This document shows positions 7,106-16,476 of a stretch of DNA of 43,360 bases, in pieces. How positions within the stretch are numbered: position 1 is the first letter of the stretch; the number at the start of each line of letters is the position of its first letter. Source of the DNA: Bacteroidia bacterium (GTDB lineage Bacteria; Bacteroidota; Bacteroidia; Palsa-965); assembly GCA_023151315.1 (NCBI GenBank), contig JAKLJE010000014.1:65840-109199 (forward strand), in the 5' to 3' direction. A program made the translations under genes and the position numbers. The notes beneath the pieces were generated by a model. It ran no database searches. It saw only the letters and a program-made list of their open reading frames with translations, and had not been told where the DNA came from.

Positions 7106-10100
7106 ATGGCAGACATCAGAAAAGAACTGGAGAAGCGCGTGCTCATCATTGACGGCGCAATGGGAACCATGATTCAGCGTTACAAGCTGGAGGAAAAGGA
7201 TTACCGCGGAGAGCGATTCAAAGACTGGAAACACGATCTGAAAGGCAATAATGATTTGCTGGTACTCACACAGCCGCAGATCATTTATGAAATTCATAAA
7301 GCCTATCTCGATGCGGGCGCTGATATCATTGAAACCAACACGTTCAATGCTCAAAGAATATCACTTGCAGATTATCAGATGCAATCGCTGGCGTATGAGA
7401 TGAATCTCGAAGCAGCAAAGATTGCAAAGAAAGCTGTTGATGAATTCAATGCGAAGAATCCCGCGAAGCCGCGTTATGTTGCCGGTGCAATCGGACCAAC
7501 AAACAGAACAGCTTCATTATCGCCAGATGTAAACGATCCCGGATTCCGTGGTGTTACATTTGATGAACTCGTTGATGCGTATCTGGAACAATGCAAAGGA
7601 CTCGTTGACGGTGGTGTTGATCTGTTTCTGATCGAAACAATTTTCGACACATTGAATGCGAAAGCTGCGCTCTTCGCTGTGCAAACTCTGGAAGAGCAAA
7701 CCGGAAAGCGTTTGCCTGTGATGGTCTCAGGAACTATCACTGACGCGAGCGGCAGAACATTATCAGGACAAACAACAGAAGCATTTCTGAATTCCGTTTC
7801 GCATGTTGATTTGCTCAGTGTAGGATTGAATTGCGCTTTAGGTGCAGAACAGATGCGTCCGTTCCTTGAAGAACTGGCAACAAAGGCTCCATTCTATGTG
7901 AGTTGTTATCCGAATGCAGGCTTGCCGAATCAGTTCGGAGAGTATGATGAAACGCCTGAACAAATGGGAGAGAAGATCCGCGATTTCTTAAGCAGCGGAT
8001 TTATCAATATTGTCGGCGGTTGTTGCGGAACAACTCCTGCTCACATCAAACGTATTGCAGAGGTTGCTAACGGAACCAATCCGCGTCCGGTGCCGTACCG
8101 CGATCATGTGATGAAGCTGAGCGGTCTGGAGCCTGTAACACTGCGTCCGGATTCCAATTTCATGAACGTTGGAGAAAGAACCAACGTTACAGGTTCGCGC
8201 AAGTTTGCGAAACTCATCATCGATAAAAAATACGATGAAGCACTTGCAATTGCACGTGATCAGGTAGAAGGCGGAGCGCAGGTGATTGACATCAACATGG
8301 ACGAAGGCATGCTCGACTCGGAAGCAGCGATGGTTCGTTTCCTTAATCTAATTGCAGCTGAACCGGATATCGCGCGTGTGCCGATCATGTTGGATTCATC
8401 AAAGTTTCATGTGATCGAAGCCGGATTGAAATGTGTGCAGGGTAAAGCTATTGTGAATTCCATTTCACTGAAAGAAGGAGAAGAAGCTTTCATACGTCAG
8501 GCCAAAACCGTTTTGAAATACGGAGCAGCTGTAATCGTAATGGCATTTGACGAACAAGGTCAGGCCGACACGTACGAGCGCAGAATTGAAATCTGTAAAC
8601 GTGCTTACGACATATTGGTGAACAAGGTGAAGTTTCCACCTGAAGACATCATTTTCGACCCGAATATTTTCCCGGTTGCAACCGGAATGGAAGAGCACAG
8701 AAAGAATGCGCTTGACTTTTTCAATGCGACGAAATGGATCAAGGAAAATCTTCCATACGCTAAGGTTAGTGGAGGAGTGAGTAACGTTTCGTTTTCGTTC
8801 CGCGGAAATGATACGGTGCGTGAAGCGATTCACTCGGCATTTCTTTTTCACGCCATTCGTAACGGAATGGATATGGGGATTGTGAATCCGGGACAACTTC
8901 AGGTGTATGATGATATTCCGAAAGAATTGCTTGATCTGGTGGAAGATGTTTTGTTGGATCGCAGAGATGACGCAACAGAGCGATTGATTACTTATGCAGA
9001 GAAGATCAAAGGCGACGGAACTTCCAAGAAAGCAGAGAAGGATGAAGAGTGGCGTAAAGGAACAGTTCAGGAGCGATTGACACATGCGCTGGTGAAAGGA
9101 ATTACAGATTACATCGAGATTGATACAGAGGAAGCGCGTCAGCAGTTTCCGAAATCTCTCCACGTGATTGAAGGTCCTTTGATGGATGGAATGAACGTGG
9201 TTGGTGATTTGTTCGGTGCAGGAAAAATGTTTTTGCCACAAGTTGTGAAGAGCGCGCGCGTAATGAAGAAAGCGGTTGCGTATCTCACTCCGTATCTGGA
9301 AGCAGAGAAAGTGGCGGGAGAAGGAAAGTCGGCCGGTAAAGTTGTGCTCGCTACAGTGAAAGGTGATGTACATGATATCGGCAAGAACATTGTTGGTGTT
9401 GTGTTGGCCTGCAACAATTTTGACATTGTAGATTTGGGTGTGATGGTTCCTGCTGACAAGATTCTGGAAGCAGCGAAGAGAGAGAAAGCGGATATCATTG
9501 GTCTCAGCGGATTGATTACGCCTTCATTGGATGAAATGGTCCACGTTGCCAAGGAAATGGAACGTACGGGAATGAAAGTTCCTTTGCTGATTGGCGGTGC
9601 GACAACTTCCAAGGTACATACTGCAGTGAAGATTGCTCCGCATTACAATAATCCGGTTGTGCATGTGAATGATGCATCGCGCAGTGTTCCTGTTGTGCAA
9701 AGTTTGATTTCAGCTGAAGGTCGTGCTGCGTTGATGAATGAAATCAACAAAGAGTACGAGCGTGTGCGTGAACAGAATGCACGGGCACAAGGACAGAATA
9801 AATTTGTTTCACTTGCAGATGCGCGCAAGAATAAGTTTCCGATTGATTGGAGCGCAGAGCAGTTCACTGCACCGATGTTCACCGGAACAAAGGTGTTTGA
9901 CAATTATCCGCTTGAAGAAATTGTTCCGTTCATTGATTGGACTCCGTTCTTCCACAGCTGGGAGTTGAAGGGAAGTTATCCGCGCATACTTGAAGACTCA
10001 GAGCGTGGTACTGAAGCGAAAAAGCTTTTCGCTGATGCACAGGCAATGCTGAAGAAAATCGTTGAGGAGAAATGGTTGCAGGCGAAAGCGGTGATCGGAT

Positions 10101-10774
10101 TCTGGCCGGCGAATACAGTGAATGACGATGAAATGGAATTGTATACAGATGCAAATCGCAAAACAGTAACAGCCAAGTTGCAAGGTGTGCGTCAGCAAAC
10201 GGAGAAACCGAAAGGACACTACAATACATCCATTTCAGATTTTCTTGCGACCAAGGGCTACGCTGATCATATCGGGGCTTTTGCAGTTTGTACGGGATAT
10301 GGCGTGGATGAACGCGTCGCGCAGTTTGAAAAGGATCATGATGACTACAGCGGTATCATGCTGAAAGCGTTGGCCGATCGTTTGGCTGAAGCATTTGCGG
10401 AGTTGATGCACAAGCGTGTGCGTAAAGAATTCTGGGGTTATGCAAAGGACGAGAATCTTTCCAATGAAGAATTGATTCAGGAAACGTACGACGGAATCCG
10501 TCCTGCGCCGGGTTATCCTGCTCAGCCGGATCATACCGAGAAAGACACGTTGTTCAGACTGCTTGATGCGGAGAAACAAATCGGATTGCATCTTACTGAA
10601 AGCAAAGCCATGGTTCCTACCGCTGCGGTGAGCGGATTGTATTTCGCAAACAGAAATGCACATTATTTCGGCACAGGTAAAATATCCAAAGATCAGGTTG
10701 AGGATTATGCATGCCGCAAGGGAATGAGTTTTGAGGAGGCGGAGAAGTGGCTGGGACCGGTGTTGGGGTATTGA
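7106..10774 (+). CDS. metH: cobalamin-dependent methionine synthase
   Basis: A 1222-aa cytoplasmic enzyme that transfers the methyl group of 5-methyltetrahydrofolate to homocysteine through methylcobalamin. Length and residue spacing track E. coli MetH (1227 aa). The homocysteine domain has zinc cysteines at C243 (GLNCALG) and C306-C307 ([10 protein letters not shown]). The pterin-binding domain begins near 355 ([16 protein letters not shown]). The cap ([16 protein letters not shown]) precedes the B12 domain, with [11 protein letters not shown] placing the cobalt-ligand histidine at H756. The C-terminal reactivation domain binds SAM and has [12 protein letters not shown] from R1132. The ATG at 7106 is chosen because [20 protein letters not shown] aligns with family starts; the frame is open further up to a GTG at 6980, but that lies inside the riboswitch. 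Expression should fall when SAM is abundant. Confidence 0.97.
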   Translation: MADIRKELEKRVLIIDGAMGTMIQRYKLEEKDYRGERFKDWKHDLKGNNDLLVLTQPQIIYEIHKAYLDAGADIIETNTFNAQRISLADYQMQSLAYEMNLEAAKIAKKAVDEFNAKNPAKPRYVAGAIGPTNRTASLSPDVNDPGFRGVTFDELVDAYLEQCKGLVDGGVDLFLIETIFDTLNAKAALFAVQTLEEQTGKRLPVMVSGTITDASGRTLSGQTTEAFLNSVSHVDLLSVGLNCALGAEQMRPFLEELATKAPFYVSCYPNAGLPNQFGEYDETPEQMGEKIRDFLSSGFINIVGGCCGTTPAHIKRIAEVANGTNPRPVPYRDHVMKLSGLEPVTLRPDSNFMNVGERTNVTGSRKFAKLIIDKKYDEALAIARDQVEGGAQVIDINMDEGMLDSEAAMVRFLNLIAAEPDIARVPIMLDSSKFHVIEAGLKCVQGKAIVNSISLKEGEEAFIRQAKTVLKYGAAVIVMAFDEQGQADTYERRIEICKRAYDILVNKVKFPPEDIIFDPNIFPVATGMEEHRKNALDFFNATKWIKENLPYAKVSGGVSNVSFSFRGNDTVREAIHSAFLFHAIRNGMDMGIVNPGQLQVYDDIPKELLDLVEDVLLDRRDDATERLITYAEKIKGDGTSKKAEKDEEWRKGTVQERLTHALVKGITDYIEIDTEEARQQFPKSLHVIEGPLMDGMNVVGDLFGAGKMFLPQVVKSARVMKKAVAYLTPYLEAEKVAGEGKSAGKVVLATVKGDVHDIGKNIVGVVLACNNFDIVDLGVMVPADKILEAAKREKADIIGLSGLITPSLDEMVHVAKEMERTGMKVPLLIGGATTSKVHTAVKIAPHYNNPVVHVNDASRSVPVVQSLISAEGRAALMNEINKEYERVREQNARAQGQNKFVSLADARKNKFPIDWSAEQFTAPMFTGTKVFDNYPLEEIVPFIDWTPFFHSWELKGSYPRILEDSERGTEAKKLFADAQAMLKKIVEEKWLQAKAVIGFWPANTVNDDEMELYTDANRKTVTAKLQGVRQQTEKPKGHYNTSISDFLATKGYADHIGAFAVCTGYGVDERVAQFEKDHDDYSGIMLKALADRLAEAFAELMHKRVRKEFWGYAKDENLSNEELIQETYDGIRPAPGYPAQPDHTEKDTLFRLLDAEKQIGLHLTESKAMVPTAAVSGLYFANRNAHYFGTGKISKDQVEDYACRKGMSFEEAEKWLGPVLGY

Positions 10775-10811
10775 TGCTATTGTAGTAACTTGTAGTTTCA
10801 ATTCAACTGAC

Positions 10812-12500
10812 ATGAAGCGACAGTTTGCATTATTACTTTTCATTGTGCTTTTTGGTCTCGGAAAGATCAACGCACAAACGAATGTCTCGGGTTTTATCAA
10901 CGCGAACACAACATGGACGCTAGCGGGTTCTCCATACATTGTTGTGGGCAATGCATTGCTCTCGCAGGGATTCACGCTCACTATTGATCCCGGAGTTGTT
11001 GTGAAGTTTAATTCCAATAACGCTTTGCAGATCGACGGGCAATTGATTGCAATTGGGACTCCAACTCAGCGCATCGTGTTCACATCGAATCAACCTTCAC
11101 CTCAACCGGGAGATTGGGCCAAACTTCATTTCTCGGATTTCTGTGTGGATGCAACGTATGACGCTGCAGGGAACTATGTATCCGGAACAATTCTGAAGTA
11201 TTGTGATGTGCTTTATGCTGGTTCACTTATGTGGGGTTCGGTGGATATACAACAATGTTCTCCGTATTTCAATCATTGCAGAATCCATAACGGTTCATGG
11301 AACGGAATTAATTTCAACGGTGACCATCTGACGATTGATTCATCTTCAATCAAGAATTGCGCAAAGCGCGGAGTGTATTATCAGGGCGGACACTTTCTTA
11401 TGCGTAGTGATACGTTTTACTCCTGTGCTGAAGGAGCATTACATTTTATTCATACTCCGGATGGCACACAATCCCGCATCACGAGTTCATATTTCAGACA
11501 GAACTACGGAGCTATCAGTTGGCAGAACAATGGTTTGCAACAAGTCACAATTCAGAACAGTGTTTTTGTTTACAATAATGGACCTGCAGTAGTATCGTTG
11601 CAAGGGCAAAGAGACACCATCAGATGCAATAGATTTCGTTATAATACCGGCGGACCTGCAATTGAATGGGGAGATATGGCTTATCCGCATTGCGGAGGAA
11701 TCATCGACAACAATCTCATTGAATACAATGTAAACCAATCCGGCCCTTCGGTTTTTTCTATTGGTGCGGGCTATTACACGGGCGCAGGAGATACGTTGTT
11801 CATTTCAAAGAATCTTGTTACGCACAATTCTTCACCAGGGAATTCATGCAGCTTCTTTTACGCTGATCTGTACGGTAACACAACACGTTGTGTTCAGATT
11901 TACGACAACGTATTCACAGAGAACGACGGTAACAGTTTTATGCGTTTCTGGGGGCAGCAGAACAATGATCCGACGTATGACTTTCTTTATCTGAAGAATA
12001 ATTCCTTTATCAATCCGCTCTGTACCTACGAGTTTTACAATGATATTCCTTACGGATCTCCGAATCTGTATCTGTCCAATAATTATTGGGGGACCGCAAG
12101 TACAACAATTGTTGACACAAAGATTTACGACTACTTTGATTTCGCAAATCAGTCCGTAGTGTATTACATGCCGATTCTGCAATCACCGATCATTCCGGAT
12201 ACGCTGTGCAATCCGTTTGTGCAGCCTCCTTCATCTGTGGATGAGTACGGCAAGTCAGGAAGTGAATTGGAATTGTATCCGAATCCTACGAGCGATGATG
12301 TTACAGTGAATCTTGCGACATATGATTATTCACGGGAAGGGCGTGTGGAAGTGCTGAATGCACTCGGTGAAGTTGTGAATATGTATAATGTTGTAAATAC
12401 AACTACGGTTCAGATTCGATTACCGGAGGATGCAGGTTTGTATTTCATTCGGTATATTTCGGCCACGGGTGTTTACGCGACTCGTATTGTAAAAAAATAG
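10812..12500 (+). CDS. secreted parallel beta-helix protein with T9SS sorting domain
   Basis: A 562-aa protein. The ATG at 10812 gives a clear signal peptide (MKRQFALLLFIVLFGLGKINA-Q); the frame is open upstream into metH but without signal character. Residues about 30-100 resemble the start of Bacteroidota beta-helix proteins (TTWTLAGSPYIVVGNALLSQG, GVVVKFNSNNALQIDGQL). A right-handed helix follows up to about 470 (DHLTIDSSSIKNC, ITSSYFRQNYGAIS, VYNNGPAVV, ISKNLVTHNSS, LSNNYWGT). The tail from about residue 487 (LYPNPTSDDVTVNL ... VEVLNALGEVV ... AGLYFIRYISATG) is a type A T9SS sorting domain. It starts 37 bases after the metH stop on the same strand, so read-through from metH is possible, but a functional link is not expected. 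Confidence 0.87.
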   Translation: MKRQFALLLFIVLFGLGKINAQTNVSGFINANTTWTLAGSPYIVVGNALLSQGFTLTIDPGVVVKFNSNNALQIDGQLIAIGTPTQRIVFTSNQPSPQPGDWAKLHFSDFCVDATYDAAGNYVSGTILKYCDVLYAGSLMWGSVDIQQCSPYFNHCRIHNGSWNGINFNGDHLTIDSSSIKNCAKRGVYYQGGHFLMRSDTFYSCAEGALHFIHTPDGTQSRITSSYFRQNYGAISWQNNGLQQVTIQNSVFVYNNGPAVVSLQGQRDTIRCNRFRYNTGGPAIEWGDMAYPHCGGIIDNNLIEYNVNQSGPSVFSIGAGYYTGAGDTLFISKNLVTHNSSPGNSCSFFYADLYGNTTRCVQIYDNVFTENDGNSFMRFWGQQNNDPTYDFLYLKNNSFINPLCTYEFYNDIPYGSPNLYLSNNYWGTASTTIVDTKIYDYFDFANQSVVYYMPILQSPIIPDTLCNPFVQPPSSVDEYGKSGSELELYPNPTSDDVTVNLATYDYSREGRVEVLNALGEVVNMYNVVNTTTVQIRLPEDAGLYFIRYISATGVYATRIVKK

Positions 12501-12763
12501 AATCAGATCTGAAGAAAAGCATATCGGATTCGGTTCGACTAACACAATTTCATTTCTCCGTTTCCGGATCCGACGGGATTTCTTGCAGGAAAACAGGATG
12601 AGTGAATAGTTCTTGATTAATATCATAAAGAATCATTGCAAATATGATTCTTATCAAGCAGAGCGGGAGTTAACTTAGTGAAGTGCATTCCTCCCTTCAT
12701 TCTGTTCACAGTTTGAGGAGATTCGGCGCAGTGTCTGAGATACTAACTTAAATCAAACTCGAA
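12501..12763. other. 263-bp leader region of the stress operon
   Basis: No credible gene here. Besides the two FNR-like sites listed separately, it holds a perfect hairpin, AAGAATCAT (12628-12636) with ATGATTCTT (12644-12652) around a 7-base loop, which partly overlaps the second FNR-like site. TAACTTAG at 12671-12678 is one base off a TAnnTTTG -7 box. No clear terminator for the upstream gene was seen. Confidence 0.5.
12613..12657. promoter_or_regulatory. two FNR/Crp-like operator sites
   Basis: Site 1 at 12613-12626 is TTGAT-TAAT-ATCAT. Site 2 at 12644-12657 is ATGAT-TCTT-ATCAA. Each matches the FNR palindrome TTGAT-N4-ATCAA at 9 of 10 positions, and the two lie exactly 31 bp apart, about three helical turns, on one DNA face. 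A degenerate -7 box follows at 12671. Universal stress genes are known FNR targets in other bacteria. The family of the regulator in this organism is an inference. Confidence 0.55.
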
Positions 12764-13594
12764 ATGAAAATACTGGTCACGACTGATTTTTCGGCTAATT
12801 CAAAAGGTGCTGTTCGCTTTGCGCAAACTCTGGCAAAGAAGTATAAAGGAGTTCGCCTTGTGTTCTATCATGCAGTAGAGTTTATGAAACCAAGTGTCTG
12901 GAGTGACGCACATTACAGCAGGTACAAGAAAGAAGAAACGCAACGTTTGGAGCAGGAGCTCAGAAAGTTTGTTCGATCGGTAGCCGGGCAGAATACTGCC
13001 GGATTGAAGGGCGCTGAATACGTTGCAGACGCGTGCGGATCGGTAGGACGTGATATGTTGAAATACGCCCGAGATCACAAGGTGAATTACATCTGCATTG
13101 CCACCCGGGGAGCAGGAATTCTAAGGAAAGTCTTAGGTACGCATACGTCTTATGTGGTTGAAAAATCAGAGATCCCTGTGTTTGTGATTCCGAGCAAGTA
13201 CAGAGCGAAGGCTCTGAAGAGGGCGACGTATCTTTCAGATTTAGAAAATTTGAAAAACGAGTTGGGAGAGGTCAGCAGTGTTGCGAAAAAACTCTCGATG
13301 AAGATTGAAGTACTTCATTATGTTTCTGTACTGCCCCATGAAGATCAGATGAAGAAGAGTATGGAAATTATCAGGAAAAGTTCAAATAAGGGAATTCAAT
13401 TGAATGTCCGGAAAAGCAATCTGGAACAGTCACTCGTTGAAAGAGTTTCGGAATACGTCACAAAATCGAAACCGGGAATGCTGATCATGTTTACCAAACG
13501 GGAGCGGAGTTTTTTCGAGAGGATTTTTCTTCCGAGTAAATCCGCTGAGCTCACATATTCGACAAAGGTGCCGGTGTTGATTTACTCCAAATGA
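12764..13594 (+). CDS. tandem-domain universal stress protein
   Basis: A 276-aa cytoplasmic protein with two UspA folds. The first (residues 1-145) starts MKILVTTDFSANSKGAVRFA and ends with a nucleotide-loop-like segment CIATRGAGILRKVLGTHTSYVVEKSEIPVFVIP. The second (about 150-276) is degenerate (MKIEVLHYV, then MLIMFTKRERSFFERIFLPS and VPVLIYSK), a pattern common for double-domain Usp proteins of Bacteroidota. ATP binding by the first half is plausible; the second lacks the glycine-rich loop. The ATG of the next gene overlaps the stop codon by 4 bp, so the two are translated from one message. Two FNR-like sites upstream suggest control by oxygen or redox state. Confidence 0.88.
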   Translation: MKILVTTDFSANSKGAVRFAQTLAKKYKGVRLVFYHAVEFMKPSVWSDAHYSRYKKEETQRLEQELRKFVRSVAGQNTAGLKGAEYVADACGSVGRDMLKYARDHKVNYICIATRGAGILRKVLGTHTSYVVEKSEIPVFVIPSKYRAKALKRATYLSDLENLKNELGEVSSVAKKLSMKIEVLHYVSVLPHEDQMKKSMEIIRKSSNKGIQLNVRKSNLEQSLVERVSEYVTKSKPGMLIMFTKRERSFFERIFLPSKSAELTYSTKVPVLIYSK

Positions 13595-14046
13595 TACAAC
13601 GCAAGCAGCGAGGTTTTGCAGTTAATTTATTAAGGAAGGCGAGGATCAGTTTTCTGCGTATCTACTACGCACGAGGAAGCGCACATGAAATTGCTTTGGG
13701 TGCGGCTATCGGTGCGTTCTGGGGAGTGTTCCCCACTTTTGGATTGAGCACCATTCTATCATTGTCATTGTATAAATTTTTCAGGTTTAATATCATAGCG
13801 GCAATTTCCGCAGCTTTCATTTCAAATCCTATTACCAGTCCTTTATGGCTGTATACAAGTTATATGATGGGGAAGGTGTTTACCAAAACGGAAGTGGTTT
13901 TTAGCAAGGAAAATTGGACGGAAAGTATAGGCGATCTGGGATTGACGATGCTTATCGGTTCAGTGATTATCAGTTCGACAACGGCAGTGATTGTGTATTA
14001 TCTTTTTCGTTATATGGTCTTGCGGAAGAGAAATGTAGCTCAATGA
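13591..14046 (+). CDS. DUF2062 membrane protein
   Basis: A 151-aa inner-membrane protein. It has the DUF2062 signature: RGSAHEIALGAAIGAFWGVFPTFGLSTILSLSL at about residues 30-62, then AAISAAFISNPITSPLWLYTSYMMG near 70-94. Three hydrophobic spans are visible, the last at about 118-139 (LGLTMLIGSVIISSTTAVIVYYLF). Members of this family are of unknown function and are sometimes linked to cell-envelope or glycosyltransferase genes. Its ATG overlaps the stop of the universal stress gene (ATGA), indicating an operon, so it may contribute to the same stress response. Confidence 0.85.
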   Translation: MIQRKQRGFAVNLLRKARISFLRIYYARGSAHEIALGAAIGAFWGVFPTFGLSTILSLSLYKFFRFNIIAAISAAFISNPITSPLWLYTSYMMGKVFTKTEVVFSKENWTESIGDLGLTMLIGSVIISSTTAVIVYYLFRYMVLRKRNVAQ

Positions 14047-14188
14047 TCGAGCGGTATTTGTAATGCCGGATGTAAAACGGATTCTCTTCTGCGTGTTCCG
14101 CTATACGATACTGGTTGTTATGTTTGTCATGATACCTCCTGTTGGAGTTTCAATTGCTGTTAACCTTAAAAATCGGTAACTTTTGCGC

Positions 14189-14599
14189 ATGAAGTATCCA
14201 ACCGTATTTGCAACTGTAGATGTTGTGATCCGCAAAGGAGATAAGCTTCTTTTGGGTCGCAAGGCGCATCAAAGCAAGTTTCGTTTTGTCGGAGGATTTG
14301 CAGATCCTGCTTACGACAATTCGTATGAAGATGCCGCGAAGCGTGAGGCGAAAGAAGAAACCGGAATTGAAGTACAATCGGTAAAGTATCTGGGTTCTAC
14401 TCGCATCGATGATCCGCGTTACAGAAACACTCCGGATTGTATCATAACACATTTGTTTGAAGCAACCGAGTGGAGTGGAGAACCTGTAGCATCAGATGAC
14501 ATTGCAGAGTTGAAGTGGTTTGATCGCGAACTGTTAAGTGTTGCTGATTTTGTGGAAGAACACGATGTGCTTTGGGACCTGTTTTGCAGGCATCAATAA
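14189..14599 (+). CDS. Nudix hydrolase
   Basis: A 136-aa cytoplasmic hydrolase of nucleoside diphosphate-linked compounds. The Nudix helix is readable at about residues 40-66: GGFADPAYDNSYEDAAKREAKEETGI, with REAKEETG supplying the metal-binding glutamates. Compared with the canonical box, the GES stretch reads DNS, a variation seen with the longer GGFxDP loop of Nudix domains related to those fused to NMN adenylyltransferases. NAD-related substrates such as ADP-ribose are therefore possible but unproven. The ATG at 14189 is used (MKYPTVFATVDVVI); a TTG two codons earlier is less likely. TAACTTTTG at 14177-14185 resembles a -7 box very close to the start. Confidence 0.85.
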   Translation: MKYPTVFATVDVVIRKGDKLLLGRKAHQSKFRFVGGFADPAYDNSYEDAAKREAKEETGIEVQSVKYLGSTRIDDPRYRNTPDCIITHLFEATEWSGEPVASDDIAELKWFDRELLSVADFVEEHDVLWDLFCRHQ

Positions 14600-14617
14600 T
14601 GCCGTTGAAAATTGAAT

Positions 14618-14625
14618 TACTTTTG
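14618..14625 (+). promoter_or_regulatory. -7 promoter box
   Basis: TACTTTTG matches TAnnTTTG exactly, 5 bases before the ATG at 14631. If used, the transcript would be almost leaderless. No good TTTG -33 box at 18-21 bp spacing is present, so the assignment is tentative. Confidence 0.35.
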
Positions 14626-14630
14626 GGATA

Positions 14631-16439
14631 ATGACATTAACGCGCAATTCAAATCGTGTATTCGGATTATTATTGGTGCTCATCAGTGTATTCTGGATTT
14701 GGATTCGCCCCTGGAATTCGCCTTGGCAACCATTCATTGCGGGAGACGGACTCGGGTATTATTCGCACCTTCCGGCAGTTTTTATTTACGGTGATTCAGA
14801 ACTTGAGTACAAGTGGTTCAATGATGCGCATAATAAGAACTACGCTTACAGCGCATTTGAAAATCCGGAAGATAATTTGCTGGTGCAATACGGCGATCGC
14901 AAGATCAATAAATATTATCCCGGATTATCATTTGCATGGATGCCGTTTTTCTTTTCTGCACACGCATTTGCATCAGTTACCGATTATGCTGCGGATGGAT
15001 ATTCGGCTCCTTATCAATGGGCCATCGGACTTGCTTCACTTTTCTGGCTGATTGTCGGTTTGATTTATCTGCGGAAGCTGATACTCGCTTTGACCGGAAA
15101 CGATGGAATTGCGATTGCTGTTGCATTGCTTATCTTCTTCGGCACGAATCTGTATCTCTTCGGAATTTTCAATAACACGTTATCGCACATGTATTCCTTT
15201 TCGGTGAATACGATGTTTCTCTATTTTGCGCACAGTTATTTCCGGAACGCAGAGAACAGAACTTTGTATTTCGTTCTGGCCGGAAGCGCGTTGTTACTGA
15301 CGATTTCCATACGACCGCTGAACGGACTTATAATGCCCGCAGCTTTCGCATTCATACCATCCGGATTTTTCCGCTCTCAGAAATTGTTCTCCGGGTTCGA
15401 TAAAAAGATCGTCATACCGATTGTGTTTTCCGTTGTACTTCTTTTCTGGCACTTTTACATTGTAAGTGTACAAACCGGTTCATTCTTCGCATACACGTAC
15501 ACGAACGAGTCATTTGACTTTGCACATTCCAAGTTCACTGATTCACTTTTCAGTTATCATAACGGATTGTTCGTTTATACTCCGTTGGCACTGATGAGTT
15601 GTGCCGGAATATTTTTCATACGCAGTGCAAAGCAGTTTGTAATACCAGTTTTGTTTTTCGTCATTGTGTTTCTGTATGCATCGTGGTGGTATTGGCCGAT
15701 TACCCGAAGAGCTTTGATTGATTTCTATCCTTTGCTTGCGATTATGTTGGCGTTATTGCTCGGCAAACTCAGCAAACCGGCATTGAGGTGGATGGTAACA
15801 GTGTTGTTATTGTTCAGCGTGTTTCATTTTCAACTGAAGAATTATCAGGTAAATAAAGGAATACTGAGCGAGTATTCCACTTACAGCGAATTGTTCTGGA
15901 GAAACTACTTCCGTACGGATCCTGCAAATATTTATCCGATAGCACCATCAACTATTCTGGCAAAAGAAGAACGAACCGAAAGTTTTGATGGTTACACAGG
16001 TCCATGCAAATGGACAGACTCTATTGCCTTTTCGCAGAAGCGAGCACTGATGCTGGATCAGCAATGGTCGAGTTGTATTGTAAGCCGCTGCCGATATCCG
16101 GAACTTTTTGAACGCAACGGATGGAGAAAAGTTCGTGTTTCGTTTCAGACGTTTGTTGAGGACAGTGTGAATATTGTAAATATGTATCTGGAATTCCGCA
16201 AACAGGATTCTGTTGTATTCAATGTGCCTTTCTATCTGATTAGAGATTATATCAATCCGGGAAAATGGGATTACAAGGAATTCGGTTATGAGATAACAGA
16301 CACAACGCTGATAAACAGCAACACCATTGATGAAGTAACATTTGCCATCTGGAATCCCGCTGCGAAAGGAAGAGTTTTTGCAGATGATGTGAAGATGGAG
16401 TTTCTTCTTACCGACAGAAGTTTCGAAACGATTCGATAA
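14631..16439 (+). CDS. polytopic membrane protein, GT-C glycosyltransferase-like
   Basis: A 602-aa inner-membrane protein. It has an N-terminal hydrophobic span (residues about 9-26), a periplasmic loop with the acidic motif AGDGLGYYSHLP (about 37-48), roughly ten further hydrophobic segments up to about 400, and a soluble C-terminal domain of about 190 residues (from ILSEYSTYSELFWRNYF onward). The D-G-L-G-Y-Y motif in the first loop, followed by many spans, resembles the lipid-linked-sugar glycosyltransferases of the GT-C fold, where an early-loop acidic residue is catalytic. No family name is certain. It follows the Nudix gene by 31 bp on the same strand. The convergent hairpin at 16445-16468 ends the unit. 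Confidence 0.7.
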   Translation: MTLTRNSNRVFGLLLVLISVFWIWIRPWNSPWQPFIAGDGLGYYSHLPAVFIYGDSELEYKWFNDAHNKNYAYSAFENPEDNLLVQYGDRKINKYYPGLSFAWMPFFFSAHAFASVTDYAADGYSAPYQWAIGLASLFWLIVGLIYLRKLILALTGNDGIAIAVALLIFFGTNLYLFGIFNNTLSHMYSFSVNTMFLYFAHSYFRNAENRTLYFVLAGSALLLTISIRPLNGLIMPAAFAFIPSGFFRSQKLFSGFDKKIVIPIVFSVVLLFWHFYIVSVQTGSFFAYTYTNESFDFAHSKFTDSLFSYHNGLFVYTPLALMSCAGIFFIRSAKQFVIPVLFFVIVFLYASWWYWPITRRALIDFYPLLAIMLALLLGKLSKPALRWMVTVLLLFSVFHFQLKNYQVNKGILSEYSTYSELFWRNYFRTDPANIYPIAPSTILAKEERTESFDGYTGPCKWTDSIAFSQKRALMLDQQWSSCIVSRCRYPELFERNGWRKVRVSFQTFVEDSVNIVNMYLEFRKQDSVVFNVPFYLIRDYINPGKWDYKEFGYEITDTTLINSNTIDEVTFAIWNPAAKGRVFADDVKMEFLLTDRSFETIR

Positions 16440-16444
16440 AGGGA

Positions 16445-16468
16445 GCCGGAGATGTTTCCATCCCCGGC
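16445..16468. terminator. hairpin between convergent genes
   Basis: GCCGGAGATG (16445-16454) pairs with CATCCCCGGC (16459-16468) with one mismatch and a TTTC loop. It lies between the stop at 16439 and the convergent stop at 16477. The T-tract is poor on both strands, so termination strength is uncertain. Confidence 0.45.
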
Positions 16469-16476
16469 ATCTTCAA

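Noticed and set aside
8465-9373. Long reverse-strand open frame inside metH
   Set aside because: It is antisense to well-conserved MetH domains and has no recognisable protein features.
10731-10811. Upstream extension of the beta-helix gene into metH
   Set aside because: The extra residues are arginine-rich and not signal-like, while the ATG at 10812 begins a normal signal peptide.
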